A program made the position numbers and the translations under genes. Positions 1 to 6,636 of a stretch of DNA of 20,298 bases are shown piece after piece. How positions within the stretch are numbered: the first letter of the stretch is position 1; every line of letters begins with the position of its first letter. Source of the stretch: an uncultured Agitococcus sp. (lineage in GTDB: Bacteria; Pseudomonadota; Gammaproteobacteria; Pseudomonadales; Moraxellaceae); assembly GCF_937920075.1 (NCBI RefSeq), contig NZ_CALETI010000112.1, forward strand, positions 1 to 20,298, in the 5' to 3' direction. Under the pieces are notes generated by a model. That model was given only the letters and a program-made list of their open reading frames with translations, had not been told where the DNA came from and made no database searches.

Positions 1-56
<56 letters not shown>

Positions 57-66
57 GAGGGCTGCT

Positions 67-94
67 ATATTAGCGGATTTTGATGATTTGTCTA
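67..94 (-). promoter_or_regulatory. Putative sigma70 promoter for tRNA-Pro
   Basis: On the minus strand TAGACA (89-94, one mismatch to the -35 consensus) is separated by 16 bases from TAATAT (67-72, one mismatch to the -10 consensus). Transcription would start near base 60, about 6 bases before the mature tRNA, with a GC-rich discriminator, as is usual for stable-RNA promoters. Confidence 0.6.
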
Positions 95-132
95 GTATTT
101 TGTCATGCTTAACTGTTTAAGTAATAAACCAC

Positions 133-1224
133 TTACTTGATAACTTGTAAATTATCACTGTTATCTGAATAAGACTCGTAAATATGATTAAAAGTATTAT
201 TTAATCGCTCATAATCAAATGTAAAATCAGGACGCTGATCTAAACAAGTCACTACCAAATGTTTTGGGCAGTGTTGGGCATAAATGGCATCGACCGCTAA
301 AGCATAATTTAAAGATGAATAATCGATTTCTGCTAATCTAAATTCACCTTGATAGTCATTAAATTGGTTGGTTTCATGTGGGTTAGCCATGATGTTAAGT
401 TGATCGGTTTCTTTGGCTAACCAACCTTTTCCATGACGTGTGCCATAACAACGCGTCACATAAAAAATCTCATAAGCAATATTAAACCGTTGACATAACT
501 CAATAGCATTTTTGCTGGTGGTGTTGGCATAGGTTACATGTGGAAACAAGCCATGTTTTTGATCAAGGAGAATGCCTTGTGAGCCTTCAAAAATAAAATG
601 TGAATATTGTTGCCATAAGTCATAATCCGCTATCTTATAGGGGCGGTCAATAATGGCTTGTTGAAAAAGGGCGAGCTCTTGACTTAACCACGTCAATTCG
701 TCAGAGCTAAAGTTATAGTGCTGAAAATAATAATGACGCAGTAAATTAAGCTTTTGGCTTAATAACTCTGGATAGAGAGTATCAATGGCAAATAAATGAT
801 AACCCATTTGTTCGCGCTGCATGGTTTTACCAATGCCTAAACCACAACTTCCATGAGTTTTTTGCCGTTCACTAAAGCGATTGGCTAATACGTCAAAAGG
901 CGTGGTTAATTTGCATAAAGGATGCAAATATAAAACAGGTGACACGCCTTTATTGATTAATATTTTATATTCATTAAGCAAGGTTACAGGATAAAAGCAA
1001 CAATGCTCGGTAAAAAAAGAGGGCAGACCACGCAATGTACCACTGCCAAAATTTGAGTGAATATGCCGTTCTTGACCAATACGTACTTGATGGCCACATT
1101 GTTGTCCGCCAGAAAAGCGGACAACAAGGCTATTGGGATATTGTTGACATAAATAGTCTGTGCTTAGACCTTTGCCTTCGTCACCAAAGGCTAAGCCTAA
1201 AACAATTTTTGCTTGCTGTTTCAT
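133..1224 (-). CDS. Short, divergent adenylosuccinate synthetase (PurA) homologue
   Basis: A 363-residue P-loop protein of the adenylosuccinate synthetase family; true PurA enzymes are about 430 residues and join aspartate to IMP using GTP. Family motifs in order are GDEGKG (14-19, with the catalytic Asp at 15), GGQQCGHQV (39-47, His45), GLGIGKT (128-134), FEGSQG (212-217) and HGLFPHVT (224-231). Differences: where PurA carries the aspartate-binding TTGRxRR loop, this protein has QGEFRLAEID near 292-301, and the guanine-recognition TKLD motif reads TCLD (326-329), replacing the lysine. It is probably not the housekeeping purA; the substrate may differ. Its ATG overlaps the stop of the VWA gene by 4 bases, and the upstream SD is weak, so translation is probably coupled. 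Phage PurZ enzymes are similarly short, but as I recall they lack the catalytic Asp, which is kept here. Family assignment is firm; function is open. Confidence 0.8.
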   Translation of the reverse strand: MKQQAKIVLGLAFGDEGKGLSTDYLCQQYPNSLVVRFSGGQQCGHQVRIGQERHIHSNFGSGTLRGLPSFFTEHCCFYPVTLLNEYKILINKGVSPVLYLHPLCKLTTPFDVLANRFSERQKTHGSCGLGIGKTMQREQMGYHLFAIDTLYPELLSQKLNLLRHYYFQHYNFSSDELTWLSQELALFQQAIIDRPYKIADYDLWQQYSHFIFEGSQGILLDQKHGLFPHVTYANTTSKNAIELCQRFNIAYEIFYVTRCYGTRHGKGWLAKETDQLNIMANPHETNQFNDYQGEFRLAEIDYSSLNYALAVDAIYAQHCPKHLVVTCLDQRPDFTFDYERLNNTFNHIYESYSDNSDNLQVIK

Positions 1225-2066
1225 AACATCAGCTCAGATATGGTTGGTTTTTTAGTGGCATATTGTTGAGCATGTTGAATCACTGTTTGTGCAATCACTT
1301 GTGGTATTTTGCTAATATTATCAATAACTAAACAATGCTGACCTAATAGCTGTTGCCAATAGCCTAATGAACGACTTCCCGCAGAGCCTTGTAATAGATG
1401 TAAATGAAATACATCATATTTTTGTTGTACTAACTGTAATAGCTGTTCAACAGTCCACGTTTGTTGGCTTTCTTCAAGCATGACTTCGCGTAAAACTACA
1501 GGGGGTAAATGACTCAAACAAGGTTCATCACCAATGGTAAATAACAAACCTTTTTGTTTTCTTTTATCCCAAGCATCATGTGCAGTGCGTAAACCTGCAA
1601 AAGCATAGGCTAGGTGATAACTTTCACCACCATTTCCACCACCACCGCCTTCTAAATAGGTGCGTGTTAGCCATAAATCTAACTCAGCATCACCCGATTC
1701 AAATTGACCAACTTGTAGTGGGAAACGGTCACATTCTTGATCGCCAATTGCCATAAATAAAATTTGTGGATCAGGAAAACCATGTTGAATAATGGTCGAC
1801 ATTAAGGTTGGCAAGCCGTCAATCACCAAACTATGAGGAATCTGCCCCATTGAACCCGTCACATCTAAGGCAATGATAATGGGAATAGAGTTGGGGTGAG
1901 TGGCTGAATCGCGACTTTCCCTTAATAAAGCTTTGCGTGGATCCATGGATTCGTGGATGGATTGTGATTTTTGTTGGCTAAAAATCTCATCACGACTACG
2001 TGTGGCAAAGCCAGCAGCTTCAGCACGTTGACGACGATCATTAACAGAATAGTGTGTGTATCCCAT
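1221..2066 (-). CDS. VWA (MIDAS) domain protein
   Basis: A 281-residue protein with no signal peptide or membrane segment, so probably cytoplasmic. A charged N-terminal stretch (1-60) precedes a von Willebrand A fold: strand IPIIIALDVTGSMG (61-74) carries a MIDAS-type metal site with Asp68, Thr70 and Ser72, a DxTxS form of the usual DxSxS. A glycine-rich loop GGGGGNGGES (140-149) and the strand LLFTIGDEP (174-182) follow. VWA proteins commonly act as metal-dependent protein-binding modules and often work with ATPases, but no AAA/MoxR partner is present here. A good SD (GGAGAG) lies 5 bases before the ATG. It is the middle gene of a three-gene minus-strand operon, 17 bases after the small helical protein and overlapping the PurA-like gene by 4 bases. 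The biological role is unknown. Confidence 0.8.
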   Translation of the reverse strand: MGYTHYSVNDRRQRAEAAGFATRSRDEIFSQQKSQSIHESMDPRKALLRESRDSATHPNSIPIIIALDVTGSMGQIPHSLVIDGLPTLMSTIIQHGFPDPQILFMAIGDQECDRFPLQVGQFESGDAELDLWLTRTYLEGGGGGNGGESYHLAYAFAGLRTAHDAWDKRKQKGLLFTIGDEPCLSHLPPVVLREVMLEESQQTWTVEQLLQLVQQKYDVFHLHLLQGSAGSRSLGYWQQLLGQHCLVIDNISKIPQVIAQTVIQHAQQYATKKPTISELML

Positions 2067-2083
2067 GATGGCTCTCCATTTAA

Positions 2084-2419
2084 TTAAACAAATAAAAAGG
2101 CATAACGTTGTTTAGCAATCTCGAGGCGGATTTCTAAATTACGCATTTGAATGCCTAACTGTAGATCTTTTTCAACAAAGGTTTTGGCATCAAAATCATT
2201 GGCTAAAACCAAACTATCTGCCGTGGTAGGCGATAAATCTAATAAACCATCACGTTCACGTTGCAGACGCTTCAGTTGAATGGCCATGTCTTCTATTTCA
2301 CGCTTAAAAATAAGTTGGGCATCTTCTGCAATTGCCAGTGCACGATCTTCTCGAATTTTGTCGTTATTACGTTTGAGTGATAGTAAAAAAGCACCTTCTT
2401 GTTGACTGTCCTGACTCAT
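2084..2419 (-). CDS. Small helical/coiled-coil protein, function unknown
   Basis: A 111-residue, highly charged protein. Residues about 15-60 and 85-108 look like long amphipathic helices rich in Lys, Arg, Glu, Leu and Ile, split by a loop containing LSPTTADS, so a helical hairpin or coiled coil is likely. No signal peptide or membrane segment is seen, and I do not recognise a named family. The start is supported by an AGGAG SD 8 bases upstream of the ATG. It is the first gene of the operon with the VWA and PurA-like genes, behind a recognisable promoter. By position it could be a partner or scaffold of the VWA protein, which is inference only. Confidence 0.65.
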   Translation of the reverse strand: MSQDSQQEGAFLLSLKRNNDKIREDRALAIAEDAQLIFKREIEDMAIQLKRLQRERDGLLDLSPTTADSLVLANDFDAKTFVEKDLQLGIQMRNLEIRLEIAKQRYAFLFV

Positions 2420-2453
2420 GATGAAGACTCCTATTTATGTTTGTATTGAAGTG

Positions 2454-2482
2454 AGTATAGATAATTAGTGTCCTAAAGACAA
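2454..2482 (-). promoter_or_regulatory. Putative sigma70 promoter of the small-protein/VWA/PurA-like operon
   Basis: On the minus strand TTGTCT (2477-2482) is separated by 17 bases from TATACT (2454-2459). It lies 35 bases before the first start codon of the operon, back to back with the hydrolase promoter region. Confidence 0.5.
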
Positions 2483-2508
2483 TAAATAAATGAAAATATT
2501 TTTAAGAC

Positions 2509-2538
2509 TTGTCAGCATAGCAGAAGATAAGCTATTTT
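2509..2538 (+). promoter_or_regulatory. Possible sigma70 promoter of the alpha/beta hydrolase gene
   Basis: TTGTCA (2509-2514) and TATTTT (2533-2538) with an 18-base spacer, 35 bases upstream of the hydrolase ATG. The match is moderate; the region is AT-rich, so chance is possible. Confidence 0.35.
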
Positions 2539-2573
2539 ACCGTACTATCGTCCAATAAGTTGAGTTTAAGACT

Positions 2574-3800
2574 ATGGAAAAGCTGAGTTCTATTGTTTCG
2601 CGTGTTGCCAATCAAACCTATGGCCATTCTCGTCGCTTTTTGCCCGAGCAACCGTGGTGGAATTCTTTAGAGCCTAGCTTTCATAAGTTTCCAGATGATT
2701 TTTATTTAGATTTTAAAACTCAAATGATGGTTGAGGGAACAGCCGCTTTGGATATTGGTTTACGGACGGCAATGGCTTCGTTAGCCAGTGTTTGTTGTTT
2801 ACCATTTACGTTATCACCCAAACAATTAGCAGAAGATTATCAAGATCGATTTTTTTATCAGAAATTAGGTGATACTCACGACCCAACACAATTTTTTAAA
2901 AAACCTACTGAGAAAGTCATCGTGCATCGCCATCCTGCAGGCGTGATGGATTATAAACCTGATGATGGTGGTCGCTGTGAGTTGTTATCGTTTGAAAGTC
3001 CTTTTGAAACGGTGAATCCCAAAAAGCGTGAGGATTATGCCAAATTAACTCACAACCGTACGGCATGGGCGCAACATTGGCAACATGGTGACAAACCAAG
3101 ACCAACCATTTGTATGATTCATGGTTTTATGGCTGATCCTTACTGGTTTAATAGTAAATGGTTAGCTTTGCCGTGGTTTTATAAGCAAGGTTATGACATT
3201 TTATTATATACCTTGCCATTTCATGGCCGTCGTCGTGCACCGTTAGAGCCTTTTGGCGGTTATGGATATTTTGCTCATGGTATTTTGCATATTAATGAGG
3301 CAGTGGCTCACGCAGTTTATGATTTTCGTTTATTTATGGATTATTTAGAAAGTACAGGTGTGGAAAAAATGGGTGTGACAGGTATTTCTTTAGGTGGCTA
3401 CACCAGTGCTGTGTTAGCAGCAGTGGAGGATAGATTACAGTTTTGTATGCCAAATGTGCCTGTAGTGAGTTTGGTGGATTTGTTGTATGAGTGGTTTCCT
3501 GTTGCCCCTTTAGTTAAAACTGGCTTGCGTATGGCGGGTATTAATATTCATGAGGCTCGTCATACCTTGTCCGTACAATGTCCGCTCACCTATAAGCCCA
3601 AATTACCCAAAGAGCGATTAATGATTATTAGCGGGGCAGGAGATAGGCTTGCACCACCCAAACATAGTCGTTTGTTGTGGGAGCATTGGGATAGATGTCG
3701 TTTGCATTGGTTTCCCGGAAATCATATTTTGCATTTAGATCAAGGGAAGTATTTAAAAGATATGGCTCAATTTTTGCGCGATATTGAGTTTAATAAGTAA
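2574..3800 (+). CDS. Alpha/beta hydrolase family protein
   Basis: A 408-residue protein with an alpha/beta-hydrolase fold in its C-terminal half. The strand ICMIHGF (179-185) supplies the HG oxyanion-hole motif, the nucleophile elbow is GISLGG (270-275, Ser272), and the likely triad partners are Asp357 in SGAGDRLAPP and His384 in FPGNHILH. The first 170 residues are a less typical extension containing a moderately hydrophobic stretch around 56-82 that might contact membranes. No signal peptide is evident. The layout recalls the ABHD18-like group of bacterial hydrolases of unknown substrate, a tentative comparison. The ATG has only a weak SD. The gene stands alone, divergent from the VWA operon and followed by tRNA-Met. 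Confidence 0.8.
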   Translation: MEKLSSIVSRVANQTYGHSRRFLPEQPWWNSLEPSFHKFPDDFYLDFKTQMMVEGTAALDIGLRTAMASLASVCCLPFTLSPKQLAEDYQDRFFYQKLGDTHDPTQFFKKPTEKVIVHRHPAGVMDYKPDDGGRCELLSFESPFETVNPKKREDYAKLTHNRTAWAQHWQHGDKPRPTICMIHGFMADPYWFNSKWLALPWFYKQGYDILLYTLPFHGRRRAPLEPFGGYGYFAHGILHINEAVAHAVYDFRLFMDYLESTGVEKMGVTGISLGGYTSAVLAAVEDRLQFCMPNVPVVSLVDLLYEWFPVAPLVKTGLRMAGINIHEARHTLSVQCPLTYKPKLPKERLMIISGAGDRLAPPKHSRLLWEHWDRCRLHWFPGNHILHLDQGKYLKDMAQFLRDIEFNK

Positions 3801-3817
3801 TTTTAGTTAATAAATGC

Positions 3818-3846
3818 TTGACATGATGTTGGTTTATAAAGAAAAT
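3818..3846 (+). promoter_or_regulatory. Putative promoter of tRNA-Met
   Basis: A perfect -35 TTGACA (3818-3823), a 17-base spacer and GAAAAT (3841-3846, four of six to consensus), followed by a GC-containing discriminator (GCGCC). Transcription would start about 20 bases before the tRNA. Confidence 0.6.
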
Positions 3847-3870
3847 ATGCGCCTCACTTGTTGAGTAGAT

Positions 3871-3947
3871 GGCTATGTAGCTCAGTTGGTTAGAGCACAG
3901 CACTCATAATGCTGGGGTCACAGGTTCGAGTCCCGTCATAGCCACCA
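3871..3947 (+). tRNA. tRNA-Met (elongator, anticodon CAT)
   Basis: A complete 77-base cloverleaf with encoded CCA. The acceptor GGCTATG pairs with CATAGCC, the D arm is GCTC/GAGC, the anticodon stem CAGCA/TGCTG encloses loop CTCATAA with anticodon CAT, and the T arm ACAGG/CCCGT has the TTCGAGT loop. Its sequence is nearly that of enterobacterial elongator tRNA-Met and lacks initiator features (no GGG/CCC pairs in the anticodon stem). It could be a tRNA-Ile with a lysidine-modified CAT, but the similarity to metT-type genes argues against that. Confidence 0.95.
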
Positions 3948-3965
3948 ATTAAGTGTATATATATC

Positions 3966-3996
3966 AAAGGGTTGCATAATAGCAGCCCTTTTTTAT
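3966..3996 (+). terminator. Intrinsic terminator after tRNA-Met
   Basis: Stem AAAGGGTTGC / GCAGCCCTTT (one G-T pair) with a 6-base loop ATAATA, running straight into a T tract. It lies 18 bases after the CCA end. Confidence 0.85.
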
Positions 3997-4071
3997 TTGT
4001 GATGAATTTTTCTCGGGCTATACGGGGGCTACAACAAAAAGAAATGCATCCTTTTGGGCTTATATACAAAA

Positions 4072-4425
4072 TTAAGAAGATAGATAAGCCTCAGCTCTTA
4101 ATTTAAGTCTAATTTTCTCTCTGTCAGCTTTTTTGATTGTTTTAAAAGCACCAAAATAATTAATTGAACGATCCCATCTAAAACGCTTATCTCCATACGT
4201 GTCTAAAATCATACCGCCTTTAAACAATGGTCTCTTGTTCGCGGCTTTGCGTTTTCGTTCAGCCACTTTATCAGCAGTATGCTCTCCAGTCTTAAGTGCA
4301 TTTTGAGAAACAATGTCTTTACCTTGCTCACTGGTTGGCCCTGTCGATTTAAGCCATATTTTGTGTTGACGTATTTTTTCAGCTTGCGCCTTGCGTTGTT
4401 CCTCTGTCCATTGTCTTGCAGCCAT
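4072..4425 (-). CDS. Small basic protein with STGP-x-GK-NALK motif, typical of mobile DNA
   Basis: A 117-residue, strongly basic protein. Residues 27-47 carry the recognisable pattern STGPTSEQGK followed by SQNALKTG, close to the STGP(R/K)TxxGKxxxSxNAxKHG signature of short proteins often found in prophages and other mobile regions. No enzymatic motif is visible. The C-terminal part is Lys/Arg rich, so nucleic-acid binding is possible. A G-rich stretch (GGGGTG) sits just upstream of the ATG, and a promoter candidate lies at 4463-4491. It sits between tRNA-Met and an IS3 element, which fits an accessory origin. Function is unknown. Confidence 0.6.
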   Translation of the reverse strand: MAARQWTEEQRKAQAEKIRQHKIWLKSTGPTSEQGKDIVSQNALKTGEHTADKVAERKRKAANKRPLFKGGMILDTYGDKRFRWDRSINYFGAFKTIKKADREKIRLKLRAEAYLSS

Positions 4426-4462
4426 GATTCACCCCACTAAATAACTATCAGTTTGTTTTAAA

Positions 4463-4491
4463 AATAGAGTTTAAGGCGTGATTAGCGTCAA
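4463..4491 (-). promoter_or_regulatory. Possible promoter of the small basic protein gene
   Basis: On the minus strand TTGACG (4486-4491, one mismatch) and TCTATT (4463-4468, four of six) are 17 bases apart, 38 bases before the ATG at 4425. Confidence 0.4.
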
Positions 4492-4588
4492 CTTGAACAA
4501 GGGTTACACCGTCAACTAAAAACGGCTAAAGTGAGTATTATCAATGGCTGCAATGGTGGTAACGCTGAGTTGACGATTGACACCACAC

Positions 4589-4624
4589 TGATATGTGTTG
4601 AGTTTAGCGTATGACTGGACTTGG
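4589..4624 (+). repeat. IS3-family terminal inverted repeat (transposase 3' side)
   Basis: Pairs with the inverted copy at 5826-5861 (25 of 36 matches). Conserved blocks are TGAT, GTGTTGA, GTATGA and TTGG. Confidence 0.65.
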
Positions 4625-4630
4625 GATAAA

Positions 4631-5482
4631 TTAAGCCGCCATCTTAAACTGTTCAAATGCTTGAGCTGGCGACCTAAAATTTAGTTTAGCTTGAATTCGC
4701 ATTCGATTGTAGAAAATCTCAATAAAATATTGAATATCCTTGATGGCTTCCATACGCGTTGCATAGTGCTGATGGTAAACCAACTCGTTTTTTAACGTTG
4801 CCCAAAAGCTTTCAATGGGCGCATTATCATAACAATTCCCCTTAGCACTCATTGAACCCACAAATTCATGTTGCGCGATTAAATCACGATAAGCATGGCT
4901 ACAGTATTGACTGCCTCTGTCAGAATGAACAATTAAGCCTTTCGTCGGTTTTCGCCGTTTAATCGCCATTGTTAATGCCTGCACCACGATATCAGCCGTC
5001 ATGCGAGAAGATAGGCAATAGCCCACCAATTCTTTTGTGTACACATCTTTCACTCCAGCCACATATAACCAACCTTCATCAGTTAAAACGTAGGTCATGT
5101 CACAAGACCATGCCACATTGGGACGTTCCACCTCAAATTGTTGTTTGAGATGATTGTCATACACAGGCTTTTGATGGTCGCTATTCGTGGTGTTTTTAAA
5201 GCGTTTATGGCGTTTGCAGCGAATATTATTGACTTCACGTAAGCTGCGTACACGATGCAACGAGAGGCTATGCCCTTGATTCCTCAAGTGCTGATGTAGC
5301 CTGACAGCACTATAACTCTCCCGAGTCGCTTCATGTGCCGCCGTCACCAACTTCAGAGCTTGCTCTCGCTCACGTTGTCGCTTTGAGGGCTTACGATGTA
5401 GCCAATCAAAGTAACCCGTGACACTGACACCCAATAATCGCGCCATCACCGACAAAGGGTAAGTCTTGTGATAATTCCTCAT
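4631..5482 (-). CDS. IS3-family transposase OrfB (DDE integrase domain)
   Basis: 283 residues from the internal ATG. An N-terminal HTH_21-like segment (about 40-95, with SYSAVRLHQHLRNQG) is followed by an rve integrase core. The catalytic triad is Asp128 (WSCDMTYV), Asp188 (HSDRGSQY) and Glu224 (NAPIESFW), with exactly 35 residues between the last two, the DD(35)E spacing of the family. The ATG overlaps the orfA stop as ATGA, but the same frame is open further upstream to the slippery site at 5527-5533, and the peptide read there (KYAF before MRNYHKTYPL) matches IS3-type fusion proteins. The active transposase is therefore probably the OrfAB fusion. All catalytic residues are present and no frameshift is seen, so the element may be active. 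Confidence 0.92.
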   Translation of the reverse strand: MRNYHKTYPLSVMARLLGVSVTGYFDWLHRKPSKRQREREQALKLVTAAHEATRESYSAVRLHQHLRNQGHSLSLHRVRSLREVNNIRCKRHKRFKNTTNSDHQKPVYDNHLKQQFEVERPNVAWSCDMTYVLTDEGWLYVAGVKDVYTKELVGYCLSSRMTADIVVQALTMAIKRRKPTKGLIVHSDRGSQYCSHAYRDLIAQHEFVGSMSAKGNCYDNAPIESFWATLKNELVYHQHYATRMEAIKDIQYFIEIFYNRMRIQAKLNFRSPAQAFEQFKMAA

Positions 5483-5796
5483 GAACGCGTATTTGGCAGG
5501 GTGTCCCTCGCAAAATACGCCGCCGCCTTTTTTAAGATTTCACGCTCCATTTCCGCTGCGGCTAATTGTTTCTTCAGTTGCCGTACTTCTGTCTGTAAGG
5601 CCACTAAATCAGGATTGTATGTGCCAATACCTGATAATTCCCCTTTACGACCTTTGTTGACCCAACTGTGCAGTGTTTGAAGCGGAATATCTAAGTCTTG
5701 TGATACTTGACTTAAGGTTTTTAACTCCTCAATCACCATTTTTACCGCACTTGACTTCAGTTCAGCACTGTACTGCCGTTGCACTTTCTTTGACAT
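5479..5796 (-). CDS. IS3-family transposase OrfA (helix-turn-helix)
   Basis: 105 residues from the preferred ATG at 5796, chosen because a GGAG SD lies 6 bases upstream; an ATG at 5829 would add 11 residues but lies over the terminal repeat. The N-terminal HTH_Tnp_1-type segment (QRQYSAELKSSAVKMV, then VSQDLDIPLQTLHSWV) binds the IS ends, and a leucine-zipper-like coiled coil follows (about 62-90, with VRQLKKQLAAAEMEREILKK). The end of this coiled coil encodes the slippery site that makes OrfAB. OrfA alone usually acts as a regulator of transposition. The reading frame is intact. Confidence 0.9.
   Translation of the reverse strand: MSKKVQRQYSAELKSSAVKMVIEELKTLSQVSQDLDIPLQTLHSWVNKGRKGELSGIGTYNPDLVALQTEVRQLKKQLAAAEMEREILKKAAAYFARDTLPNTRS
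5487..5533 (-). promoter_or_regulatory. Programmed -1 frameshift signal (slippery heptamer plus stem-loop)
   Basis: On the minus strand the heptamer A_AAA_AAG (5533-5527) sits in the correct phase of orfA (TTA AAA AAG). Six bases later a hairpin begins: GCGTATTT (5520-5513) pairs with AAATACGC (5494-5487), and the interior can form an extra GC-rich stem around GGGACACCC. A -1 slip enters the orfB frame with no stop before its ATG. Confidence 0.85.
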
Positions 5797-5825
5797 GATA
5801 AACTCCAATAATCTTCTTAAGTTTA

Positions 5826-5861
5826 CCAAATCTACTCATACAGTTTTTTCAACACTCATCA
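5826..5861 (-). repeat. IS3-family terminal inverted repeat (upstream of orfA)
   Basis: Inverted copy of 4589-4624. It ends 7 bases before the ATG of the AbiEii-like remnant, so the IS border falls exactly where the toxin gene loses its 5' part. Confidence 0.65.
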
Positions 5862-5868
5862 AGGTGCT

Positions 5869-6636
5869 ATGCAACAACTCACTTTTATTGGCGGTACTTC
5901 GCTGCGCATGTGCTACAACAGTGCGCGCTTATCAGAAGACCTTGATTTTAATGGCGGACATGATTTTAAGCCTTCTCACTTTAATGGCCTAGAGGCTGAC
6001 ATTCAGCAATATCTTCAACATAAATACGAAACGACAGTATGGGTTAATAAACCTAATCAACATAAACAAGGTAATACGTCTTCATGGACAATTAGTATTA
6101 TCAAAGAGGCTACACGACCAGATTTACCACAGCAAAAAATTCATATTGATGTTTGTGCGATTCCCTCTTTTGATATACAAAAAAGGCCATTATTGAATCA
6201 TTACAATATCATGGTCTCAACAGAAGGGATTCTTGTGCCTGTACAATCCCTTGAAGAAATATTGGTTGATAAGTTGATAGCATTGGCTTATCGCGCACGA
6301 CGAATTAAACCTCGTGATATATGGGATATTGTTTGGATTAAACAGCGTGGCGTAGTTTTATCAGAAGCACTTTATGATCAAAAATTAGCGGCAAGAAACA
6401 AGCAAAAACAAGAGTTTATTGAGTTGCTCAAAGTGCAGCTTGACAAGCTCAGGCAAGATGATGAAGTACACGACGACTTTAACAAAGAGATGAGCCGCTT
6501 TATTCCTCAACAGATAAAAGAGCGAACGATTGATAATCCTGATTATTGGTTTTATGTACAAACAGAGGTTTGTGATGTGGCAAATAGTTTAATCAATAAA
6601 AGCTTAGTAAAAAACAAATTTGATATGGGCTTGTGA
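5869..6636 (+). CDS. AbiEii/AbiGii-type nucleotidyltransferase toxin, probably 5'-truncated by the IS
   Basis: 255 residues from the first available ATG. The nucleotidyltransferase signature is at the extreme N-terminus: IGGTSLR (7-13), then LSEDLDF (21-27, metal-binding Asp24 and Asp26), a third acidic position in HIDVCAIPSFD (92-102, Asp94), and the family block LEEILVDKLIAL (128-139) with RDIWDI (149-154). Relatives usually have about 30-50 residues before the GGTS motif. Here that part is missing: the residues just upstream (HQGAMQQLTF) look native, but the frame runs into the IS3 end and reaches a stop. No SD is convincing. AbiE systems pair this toxin with an upstream antitoxin (AbiEi), which is absent. 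The core motifs are intact, so leftover activity cannot be excluded, but I read it as a remnant. Confidence 0.8.
   Translation: MQQLTFIGGTSLRMCYNSARLSEDLDFNGGHDFKPSHFNGLEADIQQYLQHKYETTVWVNKPNQHKQGNTSSWTISIIKEATRPDLPQQKIHIDVCAIPSFDIQKRPLLNHYNIMVSTEGILVPVQSLEEILVDKLIALAYRARRIKPRDIWDIVWIKQRGVVLSEALYDQKLAARNKQKQEFIELLKVQLDKLRQDDEVHDDFNKEMSRFIPQQIKERTIDNPDYWFYVQTEVCDVANSLINKSLVKNKFDMGL

Larger units (their letters stand above)
4589..5861 (-). mobile_element. IS3-family insertion sequence, about 1.27 kb
   Basis: It contains the two overlapping transposase frames of the IS3 family read on the minus strand, bounded by imperfect terminal inverted repeats. Both ends read inward share TGAT, GTGTTGA, GTATGA and TTGG in the same spacing, with 25 of 36 positions identical between 4589-4624 and 5826-5861. 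A total of 1,273 bp is normal for the family. The outermost bases are uncertain: the tip could instead be TGTTGA, giving 4596-5854. I found no matching 3-5 bp target duplication for either choice (left flank ACAC, right flank AGGT for the wider ends), which suggests a rearrangement or deletion after insertion. Confidence 0.8.

Noticed and set aside
133..1224. PurA-like gene as a phage PurZ (2-aminoadenine synthesis) gene
   Set aside because: The catalytic Asp in GDEGKG is kept, and no phage polymerase, MazZ-like or DatZ-like gene is nearby; PurZ remains only a distant alternative.
1035..1226. Plus-strand open frame of 63 codons antisense to the PurA-like gene
   Set aside because: It lies entirely against a well-supported gene, has no family motifs and no SD.
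3998..4071. Phage attachment site downstream of tRNA-Met
   Set aside because: No second copy of the tRNA 3' end and no integrase gene in the window.
4500..4588. Open frame of about 35 codons without a start leading into the IS3 end, as the missing N-terminus of AbiEii
   Set aside because: Its translation does not resemble AbiEii N-termini and it has no start codon. I see no recognisable gene in 4426-4588.
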